In this document: positions 6,694 through 12,287 of the stretch, one piece after another
Numbering within the stretch: position 1 is the first letter of the stretch
Layout: each line of letters opens with the position of its first letter
Assembly: GCA_001800075.1 (NCBI GenBank)
Contig: MGUR01000068.1
Location: 19,567-32,685, forward strand
Origin: Elusimicrobia bacterium RIFCSPLOWO2_01_FULL_59_12
GTDB lineage: Bacteria; Elusimicrobiota; Elusimicrobia; 2-01-FULL-59-12
Direction of reading: 5' to 3'
DNA: 13,119 nucleotides
Translations under genes and position numbers: made by a program
Notes under the pieces: generated by a model
What the model saw: the letters and a program-made list of their open reading frames with translations, nothing else
Databases searched by the model: none
Told to the model about the DNA's origin: nothing

Positions 6694-7256
6694 CAGGGTT
6701 TGCTAAACGCCGTGTCCTCCACGGGGCTGAAGTCGATGGCCAGACACTCCCAATCTTCTTTCCGCACCATCGAATTAATCTGGGAGGAATAGATGGTCAG
6801 GGTGGATTTCAGCATCACCCCGGTTTTTGCGTCCACCCAGATTTGCTGGGTCAGCTCGCCGTCCGGACGTTTTTGGCGTACTTGATACAGCATGGCATCC
6901 CGGCCCGCCACGATGCCGCCGGCTTCGCCGCTGCCCTGGGTCATGGCATTGGCCCAGAACCGCTCCGAGGAGATCTCCGTTTCTTTGACGGTCCGGGCGG
7001 TTTCATCATAAGGGCTTTTCGAATACAGGGTCTGGCCGTCATACACCCGCTTGGACTCATCGGTGCCGGTTTGGGTCGTGATGTTGAACTTATTTCCCTT
7101 GGCCGCGACGATGAACGTCTCTTCATCCTTCCCGCCCGAAATGCCGTTTTCGGCGGTGTGTTTCCAGGTCCCCTTCAGGTCAACGGCCTCGGGATTTTTT
7201 GATGCGCATCCTGCCATCGCGACAAGCGCCAACGACGCTGCGAGCCAGTTTTTCAT
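6693..7256 (-). CDS. small lipoprotein, LolA/LolB-like fold possible
   Basis: The 187-residue protein starts with MKNW, a hydrophobic stretch and the lipobox-like MAGC, placing the lipidated cysteine at position 17, so it should be membrane-anchored on the periplasmic side. The mature part alternates short hydrophobic strands and polar turns. A segment such as FNITTQTGTDESKRVYDGQ and a later WVDAKTGVMLKSTL recall the LolA/LolB/RseB half-barrel pattern, but the resemblance is weak and I do not recognise a specific family. The ribosome binding site is strong (AGGAGGT, complement of 7262-7268, 5 bases from the ATG). It is the first gene of a minus-strand pair, and its stop overlaps the start of the rhomboid protease. 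The two are therefore made together, and the lipoprotein may work with the protease. Confidence 0.85.
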   Translation of the reverse strand: MKNWLAASLALVAMAGCASKNPEAVDLKGTWKHTAENGISGGKDEETFIVAAKGNKFNITTQTGTDESKRVYDGQTLYSKSPYDETARTVKETEISSERFWANAMTQGSGEAGGIVAGRDAMLYQVRQKRPDGELTQQIWVDAKTGVMLKSTLTIYSSQINSMVRKEDWECLAIDFSPVEDTAFSKP

Positions 7257-7272
7257 TTTGTACCTCCTCTAG

Positions 7273-7301
7273 ATAATGAGGAACATTGCCGTGAAATTCA
7301 A
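7273..7301 (-). promoter_or_regulatory. possible promoter of the lipoprotein-rhomboid pair
   Basis: On the minus strand TTGAAT (complement of 7296-7301) is followed after 17 bases by CATTAT (complement of 7273-7278). Each hexamer matches the sigma70 consensus at four of six positions. The -10 lies about 16 bases ahead of the start codon, so the leader would be very short, with the strong ribosome binding site close to the start of the message. The gap to the divergent mtaB is only about 100 bases, so both directions must start here. Weak evidence. Confidence 0.3.
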
Positions 7302-7341
7302 GGTCAAACTGATCCACCCGTTTCTTTCGGGAGGTGCTAAA

Positions 7342-7356
7342 ATGGGGCGGCCATGA
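7342..7356 (+). other. four-codon leader ORF overlapping the mtaB start
   Basis: The best Shine-Dalgarno in this gap, GGGAGGTG (7329-7336), lies five bases before an ATG at 7342. That ATG opens ATG-GGG-CGG-CCA-TGA (Met-Gly-Arg-Pro-stop). Its stop overlaps the mtaB ATG (7353) as ATGA. The mtaB start itself has only a weak purine run (GGGGCGG, 7344-7350), and the strong site is 16 bases away from it. Ribosomes may therefore load on the mini-ORF and reinitiate at mtaB. Alternatively, the long-spaced site may serve mtaB directly and the mini-ORF may be chance. Confidence 0.35.
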
Positions 7357-8606
7357 ACCCTTCCCGAACGGTCGCTTTTCATACTTTCGGCTGCAAGGTC
7401 AATCAGTATGAGACCGAAGAGTTGCGCGCGCAGCTGCGGTTGGGCGGCTTCCGCGTGGTCCCCCTGGGAACGACCGCGGATGTCAACGTGATCAACTCGT
7501 GCAGCGTGACGGCCGGCGCCGACAGCTCCTGCCGCCAATTGGTTCGTAAACTCCTTCGGGAGCAGCCGGCGTCGCGCGTGGTGGTGACCGGGTGCTATGC
7601 GCAGAGGGCGCCGGAGGAACTTCGGGAGGTATCGGGCCGTGTGGAGGTTTTTGGTAACCGGGAAAAGCCGTTCATCGCCATCGCCCTGGGGGTCCCTACG
7701 GCGTGCGTTCAGGAAGCGGCCAAATCGGGGGTGGTTGCGCTGGCGGAGCGGACGCGCGTATACCTCAAGGTCCAGGATGGGTGTGACGCTCACTGCACGT
7801 ACTGCATCATTCCCAGCGTCCGGCCCGAGCGGGTCTGCCGGGACCCTGAGGCCGTTCTTCGGGAAGCGGAGCAATTTTTAACTCGGGGATTTAAAGAGAT
7901 CGTCTTGACGGGCGTCCGTTTGGGGTGCTACCAGTACGGTCCTGCCTGGGACCTGGCGCGGCTGTGCAAGGCGCTGGTCGAACTGCCGGGCGACTTTCGG
8001 GTTCGACTTTCCTCCGTGGAGGTAACGGAAATTTCCGATGCGCTTGTCGCTTTGATGCAAGAAAACCCCAAGCTCTGCCCCCATTTTCACATTCCTATGC
8101 AGTCGGGCGACAATGATGTGCTCAAGCGCATGGGCCGCTGGTACACCGCAGACCAGTACCGCGCTCGCGTGCGGGACATTAAATCCCAGATTCCAGAGAT
8201 CGCCCTGAGCGCGGACGTCATCGTGGGTTTTCCCGGGGAAAGTGATAAGCAGTTTGAGAATTCAGCTCGATTGCTTGAAGAAGAGGGGTTCAGCCGCCTT
8301 CATGTTTTCCGATATTCCGTGCGCCCGGGAACCCCCGCCGAACGGCTCCGGGCACATGTGGACCCTCGAATAAAGAGCGCCAGGGCCCGCAATCTGGTAA
8401 AGTTGGACGGGACGCTTCGGGCCCGGTATGCGGTTGGTTTCCTGAATCGCCGTTTGCGCGTCTTGCAGGAGGCGGGGGGGATCGGCTATACCGAACGGTA
8501 TGTGCGTGTTCGTGCGTCGCAGGCCCTGCCGGAGGGCGCCTTTCAACAGGTTCGGCCCACCCGGCTGGCCGCCGATGGGGTCCTGGTGGCGGAATCCATT
8601 GGTTGA
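7353..8606 (+). CDS. mtaB: tRNA (N6-threonylcarbamoyladenosine-37-C2)-methylthiotransferase MtaB
   Basis: MtaB adds a methylthio group to t6A at position 37 of ANN-decoding tRNAs, using radical SAM chemistry and two [4Fe-4S] clusters. The 417-residue protein has the N-terminal UPF0004 domain with cluster cysteines C14 (TFGCKVNQYET, typical of MtaB rather than MiaB), C50 and C81. The radical-SAM triad C144, C148, C151 lies in DGCDAHCTYC. Further family motifs are HFHIPMQSGDNDVLKRM (244-260) and SADVIVGFPGE (286-296). The C-terminus (about 360-417) fits a TRAM-type RNA-binding domain, though divergent. In Firmicutes mtaB commonly follows rsmE in the dnaK locus; here a minus-strand pair intervenes. 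Start choice is discussed with the leader ORF just upstream. Confidence 0.93.
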   Translation: MNPSRTVAFHTFGCKVNQYETEELRAQLRLGGFRVVPLGTTADVNVINSCSVTAGADSSCRQLVRKLLREQPASRVVVTGCYAQRAPEELREVSGRVEVFGNREKPFIAIALGVPTACVQEAAKSGVVALAERTRVYLKVQDGCDAHCTYCIIPSVRPERVCRDPEAVLREAEQFLTRGFKEIVLTGVRLGCYQYGPAWDLARLCKALVELPGDFRVRLSSVEVTEISDALVALMQENPKLCPHFHIPMQSGDNDVLKRMGRWYTADQYRARVRDIKSQIPEIALSADVIVGFPGESDKQFENSARLLEEEGFSRLHVFRYSVRPGTPAERLRAHVDPRIKSARARNLVKLDGTLRARYAVGFLNRRLRVLQEAGGIGYTERYVRVRASQALPEGAFQQVRPTRLAADGVLVAESIG

Positions 8607-8631
8607 AATAATGGCTGATTGGTGGTACAAA
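8603..8631 (+). promoter_or_regulatory. possible promoter of the yqjD/yqjE-like cassette
   Basis: TTGAAA (8603-8608) is followed after 17 bases by TACAAA (8626-8631), preceded by TG one base upstream (8623-8624), as in extended -10 promoters. It overlaps the mtaB stop codon and would start transcription about 30 bases before the first small gene. This would let the envelope-protein cassette be expressed separately from mtaB. Based on the hexamers alone. Confidence 0.33.
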
Positions 8632-8666
8632 GGAAGCAGTTTAAACCAGCCCGAAGGAGGTTTCTT

Positions 8667-8939
8667 ATGGCAAGAGAGCGTGACATCGATGAAATTCTGG
8701 AAGAAAAAGCGGGTAAGTTTCGGGAACGTGTAGAAGAGAACGTCGATAAATTCCGTGAACGCGTGGACGAAGTCCGCGATCGTTTCGAGGAGGCGGCCGA
8801 CAAGGCCATCGTGCGAAGCGAAGAAGCGTGGAAGGATGCGGTGAAGTTTACCCAGAAACATCCCGCGCAAGCCCTCGGTCTGGCGGCGGTGGTCGGGGCG
8901 GCGCTGGGTGTGCTGCTGTTCGGACGAAGGAGCGATTAG
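8667..8939 (+). CDS. YqjD/ElaB/DUF883-like membrane-anchored helical protein
   Basis: The 90-residue protein has a long charged amphipathic helix (about 3-62). It contains a short internal repeat (KFRERVEE then KFRERVDE) that should form a coiled coil. A C-terminal TM segment (about 66-86) follows, ending in GRRSD. The pattern 'QKHPAQALGLAAVVGAALGVLL...GRR' is typical of the ElaB/YqjD/DUF883 family. In E. coli these are inner-membrane tail-anchored proteins made in stationary phase and reported to associate with ribosomes. The ATG at 8667 is chosen over upstream in-frame codons because AAGGAGG (8654-8660) lies six bases before it. Its stop TAG overlaps the GTG start of the next gene by one base. 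Confidence 0.85.
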   Translation: MARERDIDEILEEKAGKFRERVEENVDKFRERVDEVRDRFEEAADKAIVRSEEAWKDAVKFTQKHPAQALGLAAVVGAALGVLLFGRRSD

Positions 8940-9316
8940 TGTCCGAGAACGGCGATCCTAAAAAGTCGGCGGCGGGGGAGGTCTTCTCGCTTCTGGAAGA
9001 CCAGATCGAACTGGCCTCCTTGGAATGGACGTATGAAAAAAAACAAAGCGTCCGGCGCATCGGAGCGCTGGCGGCCGCCGCCCTGCTGGTCCTGACCGCT
9101 TTCGTCATGTTGCAGGTGACGATCGTGGTGGGGCTGGTTCGTGTGGGGCTGCCGGTGGCCGGCGCGTGCCTGGCATTGGCCGCGGTATACGCGGTCGTGG
9201 CGGGTCTCCTTACATGGATATCCGGCCGACGGGATCCCGGCGCCGGAGTCCCGTTTCAAGGAACCCGACAGGAGTTGCGACATAACCTCAGATGGATACG
9301 TCAGCTTTTCTCATAA
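8939..9316 (+). CDS. YqjE/phage-holin-3-6-like two-TM membrane protein
   Basis: The 125-residue protein begins at a GTG that shares one base with the previous stop codon and has AAGGAG (8927-8932) six bases upstream. This is much better supported than the longer upstream reading. A short N-terminal helix (about 12-38) is followed by two adjacent TM segments (about 42-67 and 70-95) and a cytoplasmic tail, PFQGTRQELRHNLRWI (105-120). That tail matches the usual ending of YqjE-family (Phage_holin_3_6, formerly DUF1469) proteins. In E. coli, yqjE directly follows yqjD; the same pairing is seen here. Despite the family name, no lytic function is implied. It overlaps the next gene by 25 bases. Confidence 0.82.
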   Translation: MSENGDPKKSAAGEVFSLLEDQIELASLEWTYEKKQSVRRIGALAAAALLVLTAFVMLQVTIVVGLVRVGLPVAGACLALAAVYAVVAGLLTWISGRRDPGAGVPFQGTRQELRHNLRWIRQLFS

Positions 9317-9600
9317 GACGCCGGGACATTCAGGACCGCATGGCTCAGCGCCGCGCCCTGGCGGCGGCCGCCGTATCGTCCCATCGCGGATTTTTAGGGT
9401 GGACCCTCTGGGCCGGTTCGGGGTTGGTCTCCGGACTCCGGTCCAACGGCGCGACCGGCCGCTGGGCCCGGTCTCTCCTCTGGGCGGTCGCCGCGCCCGC
9501 GCTGATCGCCCTCATGCGTCGCGGCAGCGATAGCATTTTAGGCAAGTTAGCCAACGTCGTTCTTCCCAGCCGCCCGTCCAAGACCCCCGTACGTAAGTAA
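9292..9600 (+). CDS. small two-TM protein, third gene of the yqjD/yqjE-like cassette
   Basis: This 102-residue basic protein is not confidently recognised. By position it corresponds to yqjK of E. coli (yqjD-yqjE-yqjK). Its N-terminus (DIQDRMAQRRALAAAA) resembles the charged start of YqjK-like proteins, but the match is loose. Two hydrophobic segments are visible (about 33-49 and 58-76), followed by a basic tail. The ATG at 9292 overlaps the previous gene by 25 bases and has no close ribosome binding site; an AGGAG run is about 15 bases upstream. An in-frame ATG at 9340 (residue 17) with AGGA five bases before it is a reasonable alternative. Probably translated by coupling with the YqjE-like gene. 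Confidence 0.65.
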   Translation: MDTSAFLIRRRDIQDRMAQRRALAAAAVSSHRGFLGWTLWAGSGLVSGLRSNGATGRWARSLLWAVAAPALIALMRRGSDSILGKLANVVLPSRPSKTPVRK

Positions 9601-9630
9601 CCCCCACACTTTGAGTTTTTATAAATTGGT

Positions 9631-9660
9631 TTGACAGCCGGTTTTATTTATTTATATATT
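9631..9660 (+). promoter_or_regulatory. strong sigma70-like promoter of the porin-flavinylation operon
   Basis: A perfect TTGACA (9631-9636) is followed after 18 bases by TATATT (9655-9660); TATATA at 9653-9658 gives a 16-base spacer. The surrounding DNA is conspicuously AT-rich against a GC-rich background. Transcription would begin near 9667, leaving a leader of about 150 bases before the porin start. No terminator for the preceding gene is evident in the 30 bases upstream. Confidence 0.7.
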
Positions 9661-9683
9661 GAAAATAGATTTCATTAAAGTAA

Positions 9684-9790
9684 GTATTTCTACAAGATGC
9701 ACGCCAAACATTAATACAGGAAATTACGATTCTTTCGACGTGAAAGAGCGGAGATCGGCCGGGGTGGCCCGGCTCTTCATAGTGAAATAC
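9684..9790 (+). promoter_or_regulatory. structured 5' leader of the porin operon (candidate cis-regulatory RNA)
   Basis: Nested inverted repeats lie between the promoter and the porin. GTATTTC (9684-9690) pairs with GAAATAC (9784-9790) and would close a junction. Inside it, TCTTTC (9731-9736) pairs with GAAAGA (9742-9747), and GCCGGG (9758-9763) pairs with CCCGGC (9768-9773) around a GTGG loop. AAGAG (9744-9748) can also pair with CTCTT (9773-9777), which would compete with the TCTTTC hairpin. No U-run follows the GC hairpin, so it is not a standard intrinsic terminator. I recognise no known riboswitch class. The repeats are seen directly; the fold and any role are inferred. Confidence 0.35.
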
Positions 9791-9819
9791 AATTCCAATA
9801 ACTAATAACATAGGAGATA

Positions 9820-11157
9820 ATGATGATCACATCAATAAGATTGAAGTGGGGGGTCCTGGCAGGAATCTTGATGAGTCTGACCGCCGGATTGCACGCGCAG
9901 GAGTCGGGCGAAGTCTGGAAGCAGGAGGTCGAGCGCAAAATCGATGTCCTGACAAAGGAACTGGAAAAGTCGAAATTGGGCCCGGCGGCGGAGCCCGTTT
10001 ATCAGTCGAAGTACGGGTTTGCGCCCGCCGCGGCGAAGGTGTACCATGTCGGCCGTGGCGTGTCACTCGGCGGTTACGGGGAAATGGTGCTTCGGGAGTT
10101 CGATAACGAACGGGACAACGGGACGGCGTCGGGATCTCGGCGGGAGCTGGACTTCGTGCGCGCCATCCTTTATACGGGATACAAGTTCAACGACAAGATC
10201 CTGTTTAATTCAGAGCTGGAATTTGAACATGGGTCGACTGCCAACAGCAGCACGGCCCAGACGCCGCGCGGTGAGGTCAGCGTTGAGTTTGCCTACCTGG
10301 ATTTTATGGTCTCCAAACCACTGGGTCTGCGAGCCGGCATGGTTCTGGTGCCGATGGGGTTCGTCAATGAACTGCATGAGCCGACCGTGTTTCATGGCGC
10401 TGTGAGGCCTTCCGTGGAACAAAACCTTATTCCCACGACGTGGCGGGAAAACGGCGCGGGGATCCATGGAGAGATCGGACCCTTCAGCTACCGTTCCTAT
10501 GTCATGGCCGGCCTTCAAGCGACCCCTGCCGGCGGTGTGAGCGGTTTCTCCGCTTCTTCGGGTCTCCGGGGCGGCCGGTCCAGAGGAGCGAAAAGTTTTG
10601 CGGAGGATATCGCCTGGGTGGGCCGCGTAGATTATGACGGCCTTCCCGGCACAGTGGTCGGCGGCTCGCTCTACACCGGGCAGGCGGGCCAGAACGCCAC
10701 GGTCTCCAACCGGGAAGTAGACGCTCCGGTCACGCTCTGGGAAGCGCACGGCCAGGCAGAGTACCGAGGTCTGGAACTCCGCGCGCTTTACGCCCAGGGG
10801 ACCGTCGGCGACGCCGCGCTGATCAACCAGGGTATGGCGACTGCCTGTACCAGCGGCACCTGCTCGGTCGGCGAGCGGCTTTTCGGAGGGTATACCCAGC
10901 TGGCTTACAACGTGCTTTCAGTGCTCCATGCAAGCCAATACCTGGCGCCGTTTGTCCGGTATGAACGCTATGACACTCAGCAAAAGGTGCCGGCCGGCTA
11001 TACCAAGAGTGCCGCCAACAGCCGGACAGAATACACCGTGGGGCTGACCTACAAACCCATCCAGCAGGTCGTGATCAAAGGCGAATGGCAGGATCTGGAC
11101 AACCAGGCTGGGACAGGCGTCAATCAGGTGAACCTGGCGCTCGGTTATATCTTCTAA
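9820..11157 (+). CDS. outer-membrane porin, OprO/OprP-like, with N-terminal coiled coil
   Basis: The 445-residue protein has a Sec signal peptide (basic start, hydrophobic 11-22, likely cleavage after LHA at 26). A short helical segment follows (about 29-52, EVWKQEVERKIDVLTKELEKSK) that could form a periplasmic coiled coil. The rest is a beta-barrel, beginning with GGYGEMVLREFDNER (84-98) and alternating amphipathic strands. It contains the strongly patterned stretch LVPMGFVNELHEP (176-188) and IPTTWRENGAGIHG (204-217), and ends in a terminal aromatic, GYIF, the usual barrel-assembly signal. It resembles phosphate-selective-porin-type proteins, but the substrate cannot be read from the sequence. 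Two cysteines (C343, C348) may form a loop disulphide. GGAG (9813-9816) is better spaced for the second ATG (9823). It leads a tight operon with FMN-binding and apbE genes. Confidence 0.85.
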   Translation: MMITSIRLKWGVLAGILMSLTAGLHAQESGEVWKQEVERKIDVLTKELEKSKLGPAAEPVYQSKYGFAPAAAKVYHVGRGVSLGGYGEMVLREFDNERDNGTASGSRRELDFVRAILYTGYKFNDKILFNSELEFEHGSTANSSTAQTPRGEVSVEFAYLDFMVSKPLGLRAGMVLVPMGFVNELHEPTVFHGAVRPSVEQNLIPTTWRENGAGIHGEIGPFSYRSYVMAGLQATPAGGVSGFSASSGLRGGRSRGAKSFAEDIAWVGRVDYDGLPGTVVGGSLYTGQAGQNATVSNREVDAPVTLWEAHGQAEYRGLELRALYAQGTVGDAALINQGMATACTSGTCSVGERLFGGYTQLAYNVLSVLHASQYLAPFVRYERYDTQQKVPAGYTKSAANSRTEYTVGLTYKPIQQVVIKGEWQDLDNQAGTGVNQVNLALGYIF

Positions 11158-11160
11158 ACG

Positions 11161-11784
11161 GTGAGAATGGCTTTCGGACTCAAGCGTATTGGATCGTTCC
11201 TCTTCGCCGCTCCGTTGGCCCTGTTGCCGAGAGTTGAAAACTTGGTTTCCATCGCCTTGGGAGTTTCAGGGGTTCTCCTGGCAGCTCCCAAGGCATGGGC
11301 CCGGGTTTTTTTGTCTCAGGAAGAAGCGCTGAAGAAAGCCTTTCCTGACGCGAACGTCATCAAAAGGAAAACGCTGTTTCTGGACGACCGTCAGGTGGAA
11401 AAGATCGAAGCCGCCGCGCGCGCCAGAATGACCTCACGGGTCATCACGTATTACCAAGCCTGGGAAGGAGGCAGAATCACGGGAACGGCGTATTTTGATA
11501 CGCAAATCGTGCGAACCATGCCGATGACGTTTATGGCTCTGGTCAAACCGGACGGCACCCTCGGTTTGGTTGAAATCCTTTCCTTTTATGAACCGCAGGA
11601 TTACCTTCCGCGTCCCGCGTGGTTGCGTGTATTCGCAGGCAAAGCCTTGGACGACAAACTTCGCCTGCGCTGGGAGATCCCCAGCGTGACGGGCTCGAGT
11701 CTAACCTGCCAGGCGATGACCGATGGGGTGCGCCGGCTTCTGGCGGTTCACCGGGTGGCCGTCAAGAAGGAGAGCGCCGGATGA
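11161..11784 (+). CDS. FMN-binding-domain (FMN_bind-like) extracytoplasmic flavoprotein
   Basis: The 207-residue protein has a hydrophobic N-terminus in two parts (about 9-23 and 27-42) ending in PKAWA, which could be a signal peptide or a membrane anchor. The remainder fits the small FMN_bind domain of RnfG/NqrC type, with ITGTAYFDTQIVRTMPMTFMALV (about 106-128) and a C-terminal attachment-like motif TGSSLT (177-182) followed by CQAMTDGVRRLL. In the family the flavin is bound through a phosphoester to the last S/T of a [S/T]GA[S/T] motif; here the equivalent would be S180, a divergent form. The apbE gene two positions downstream supports flavinylation. The start is uncertain: GTG at 11161 or ATG at 11167, three or nine bases after the porin stop, with no clear ribosome binding site. 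This suggests coupling to the porin. The stop overlaps the next gene as ATGA. Confidence 0.78.
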   Translation: MRMAFGLKRIGSFLFAAPLALLPRVENLVSIALGVSGVLLAAPKAWARVFLSQEEALKKAFPDANVIKRKTLFLDDRQVEKIEAAARARMTSRVITYYQAWEGGRITGTAYFDTQIVRTMPMTFMALVKPDGTLGLVEILSFYEPQDYLPRPAWLRVFAGKALDDKLRLRWEIPSVTGSSLTCQAMTDGVRRLLAVHRVAVKKESAG

Positions 11785-12287
11785 AGTACATGCAAGAGGG
11801 GGGATTTCAGAACAACGCCTACATGCGGTTGACGTTGTTATGCACCTGCGTGTTTCTGGCCGGGCTCTGGGTCACTAATTTTTTCTTCTACTTTTCCAAA
11901 ATGGGCCTCTCCCTGCAGTCGGTGATGGATTACTATTGTGGTTCGGAACTCTTATTCACGCCGCCGCGATCGTACCAATCCATGCTGGAAGTGACGCACA
12001 TGCACCTTCCGATGATGGCGATCGTCGTCCTGCTGTTGACGCACCTGCTGATCTTCGCCCCGCTCTCCGGACGTATTAAAAAATGGAGCATTCTTCTCGC
12101 CTTCGGAACGGCCCTCATGAACGAAGGGGCAGGCTGGCTGGTTCGGTTTGCGCATCCGCACTTCGCCGTATTAAAAGTGGCGGCCTTCCTGAGTTTTCAG
12201 GCCATTTTTGCCGGCCTCCTCGTGGCTTTTGTGTCCTTTTTGCTTCGGTCCACCGAGGCCGCCCCCCAACTGAAGAAACTGAAATGA
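11781..12287 (+). CDS. His-rich four-TM membrane protein of unknown family
   Basis: The start at 11781 is chosen because it overlaps the previous stop as ATGA and has AAGGAG (11767-11772) eight bases upstream; the longer upstream reading lies within the previous gene. The 168-residue protein has four predicted TM segments: about 16-38, 70-93, 102-123 and 129-155. Histidines cluster at H73, H75 and H88, in or next to TM2, and H125, H127 before TM4. This arrangement could bind b-type heme or act in quinone oxidation, but no known heme motif is matched and I do not recognise the family. Its place between an FMN-binding protein and apbE suggests it is the inner-membrane partner passing electrons to the flavoprotein. 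The stop overlaps the apbE start by four bases. Confidence 0.8.
   Translation: MKYMQEGGFQNNAYMRLTLLCTCVFLAGLWVTNFFFYFSKMGLSLQSVMDYYCGSELLFTPPRSYQSMLEVTHMHLPMMAIVVLLLTHLLIFAPLSGRIKKWSILLAFGTALMNEGAGWLVRFAHPHFAVLKVAAFLSFQAIFAGLLVAFVSFLLRSTEAAPQLKKLK

Noticed and set aside
8939..9316. YqjE-like protein considered as a phage holin and sign of a prophage.
   Set aside because: The Phage_holin_3_6 name is historical; the neighbour is a YqjD-like gene as in ordinary chromosomes, and there are no phage genes nearby.
9758..9777. GC hairpin (GCCGGG/CCCGGC) considered as an intrinsic terminator for the preceding small-gene cassette.
   Set aside because: It is followed by CTCTTCATAG rather than a U-run and lies about 90 bases downstream of the predicted porin promoter, so it fits a leader structure better.
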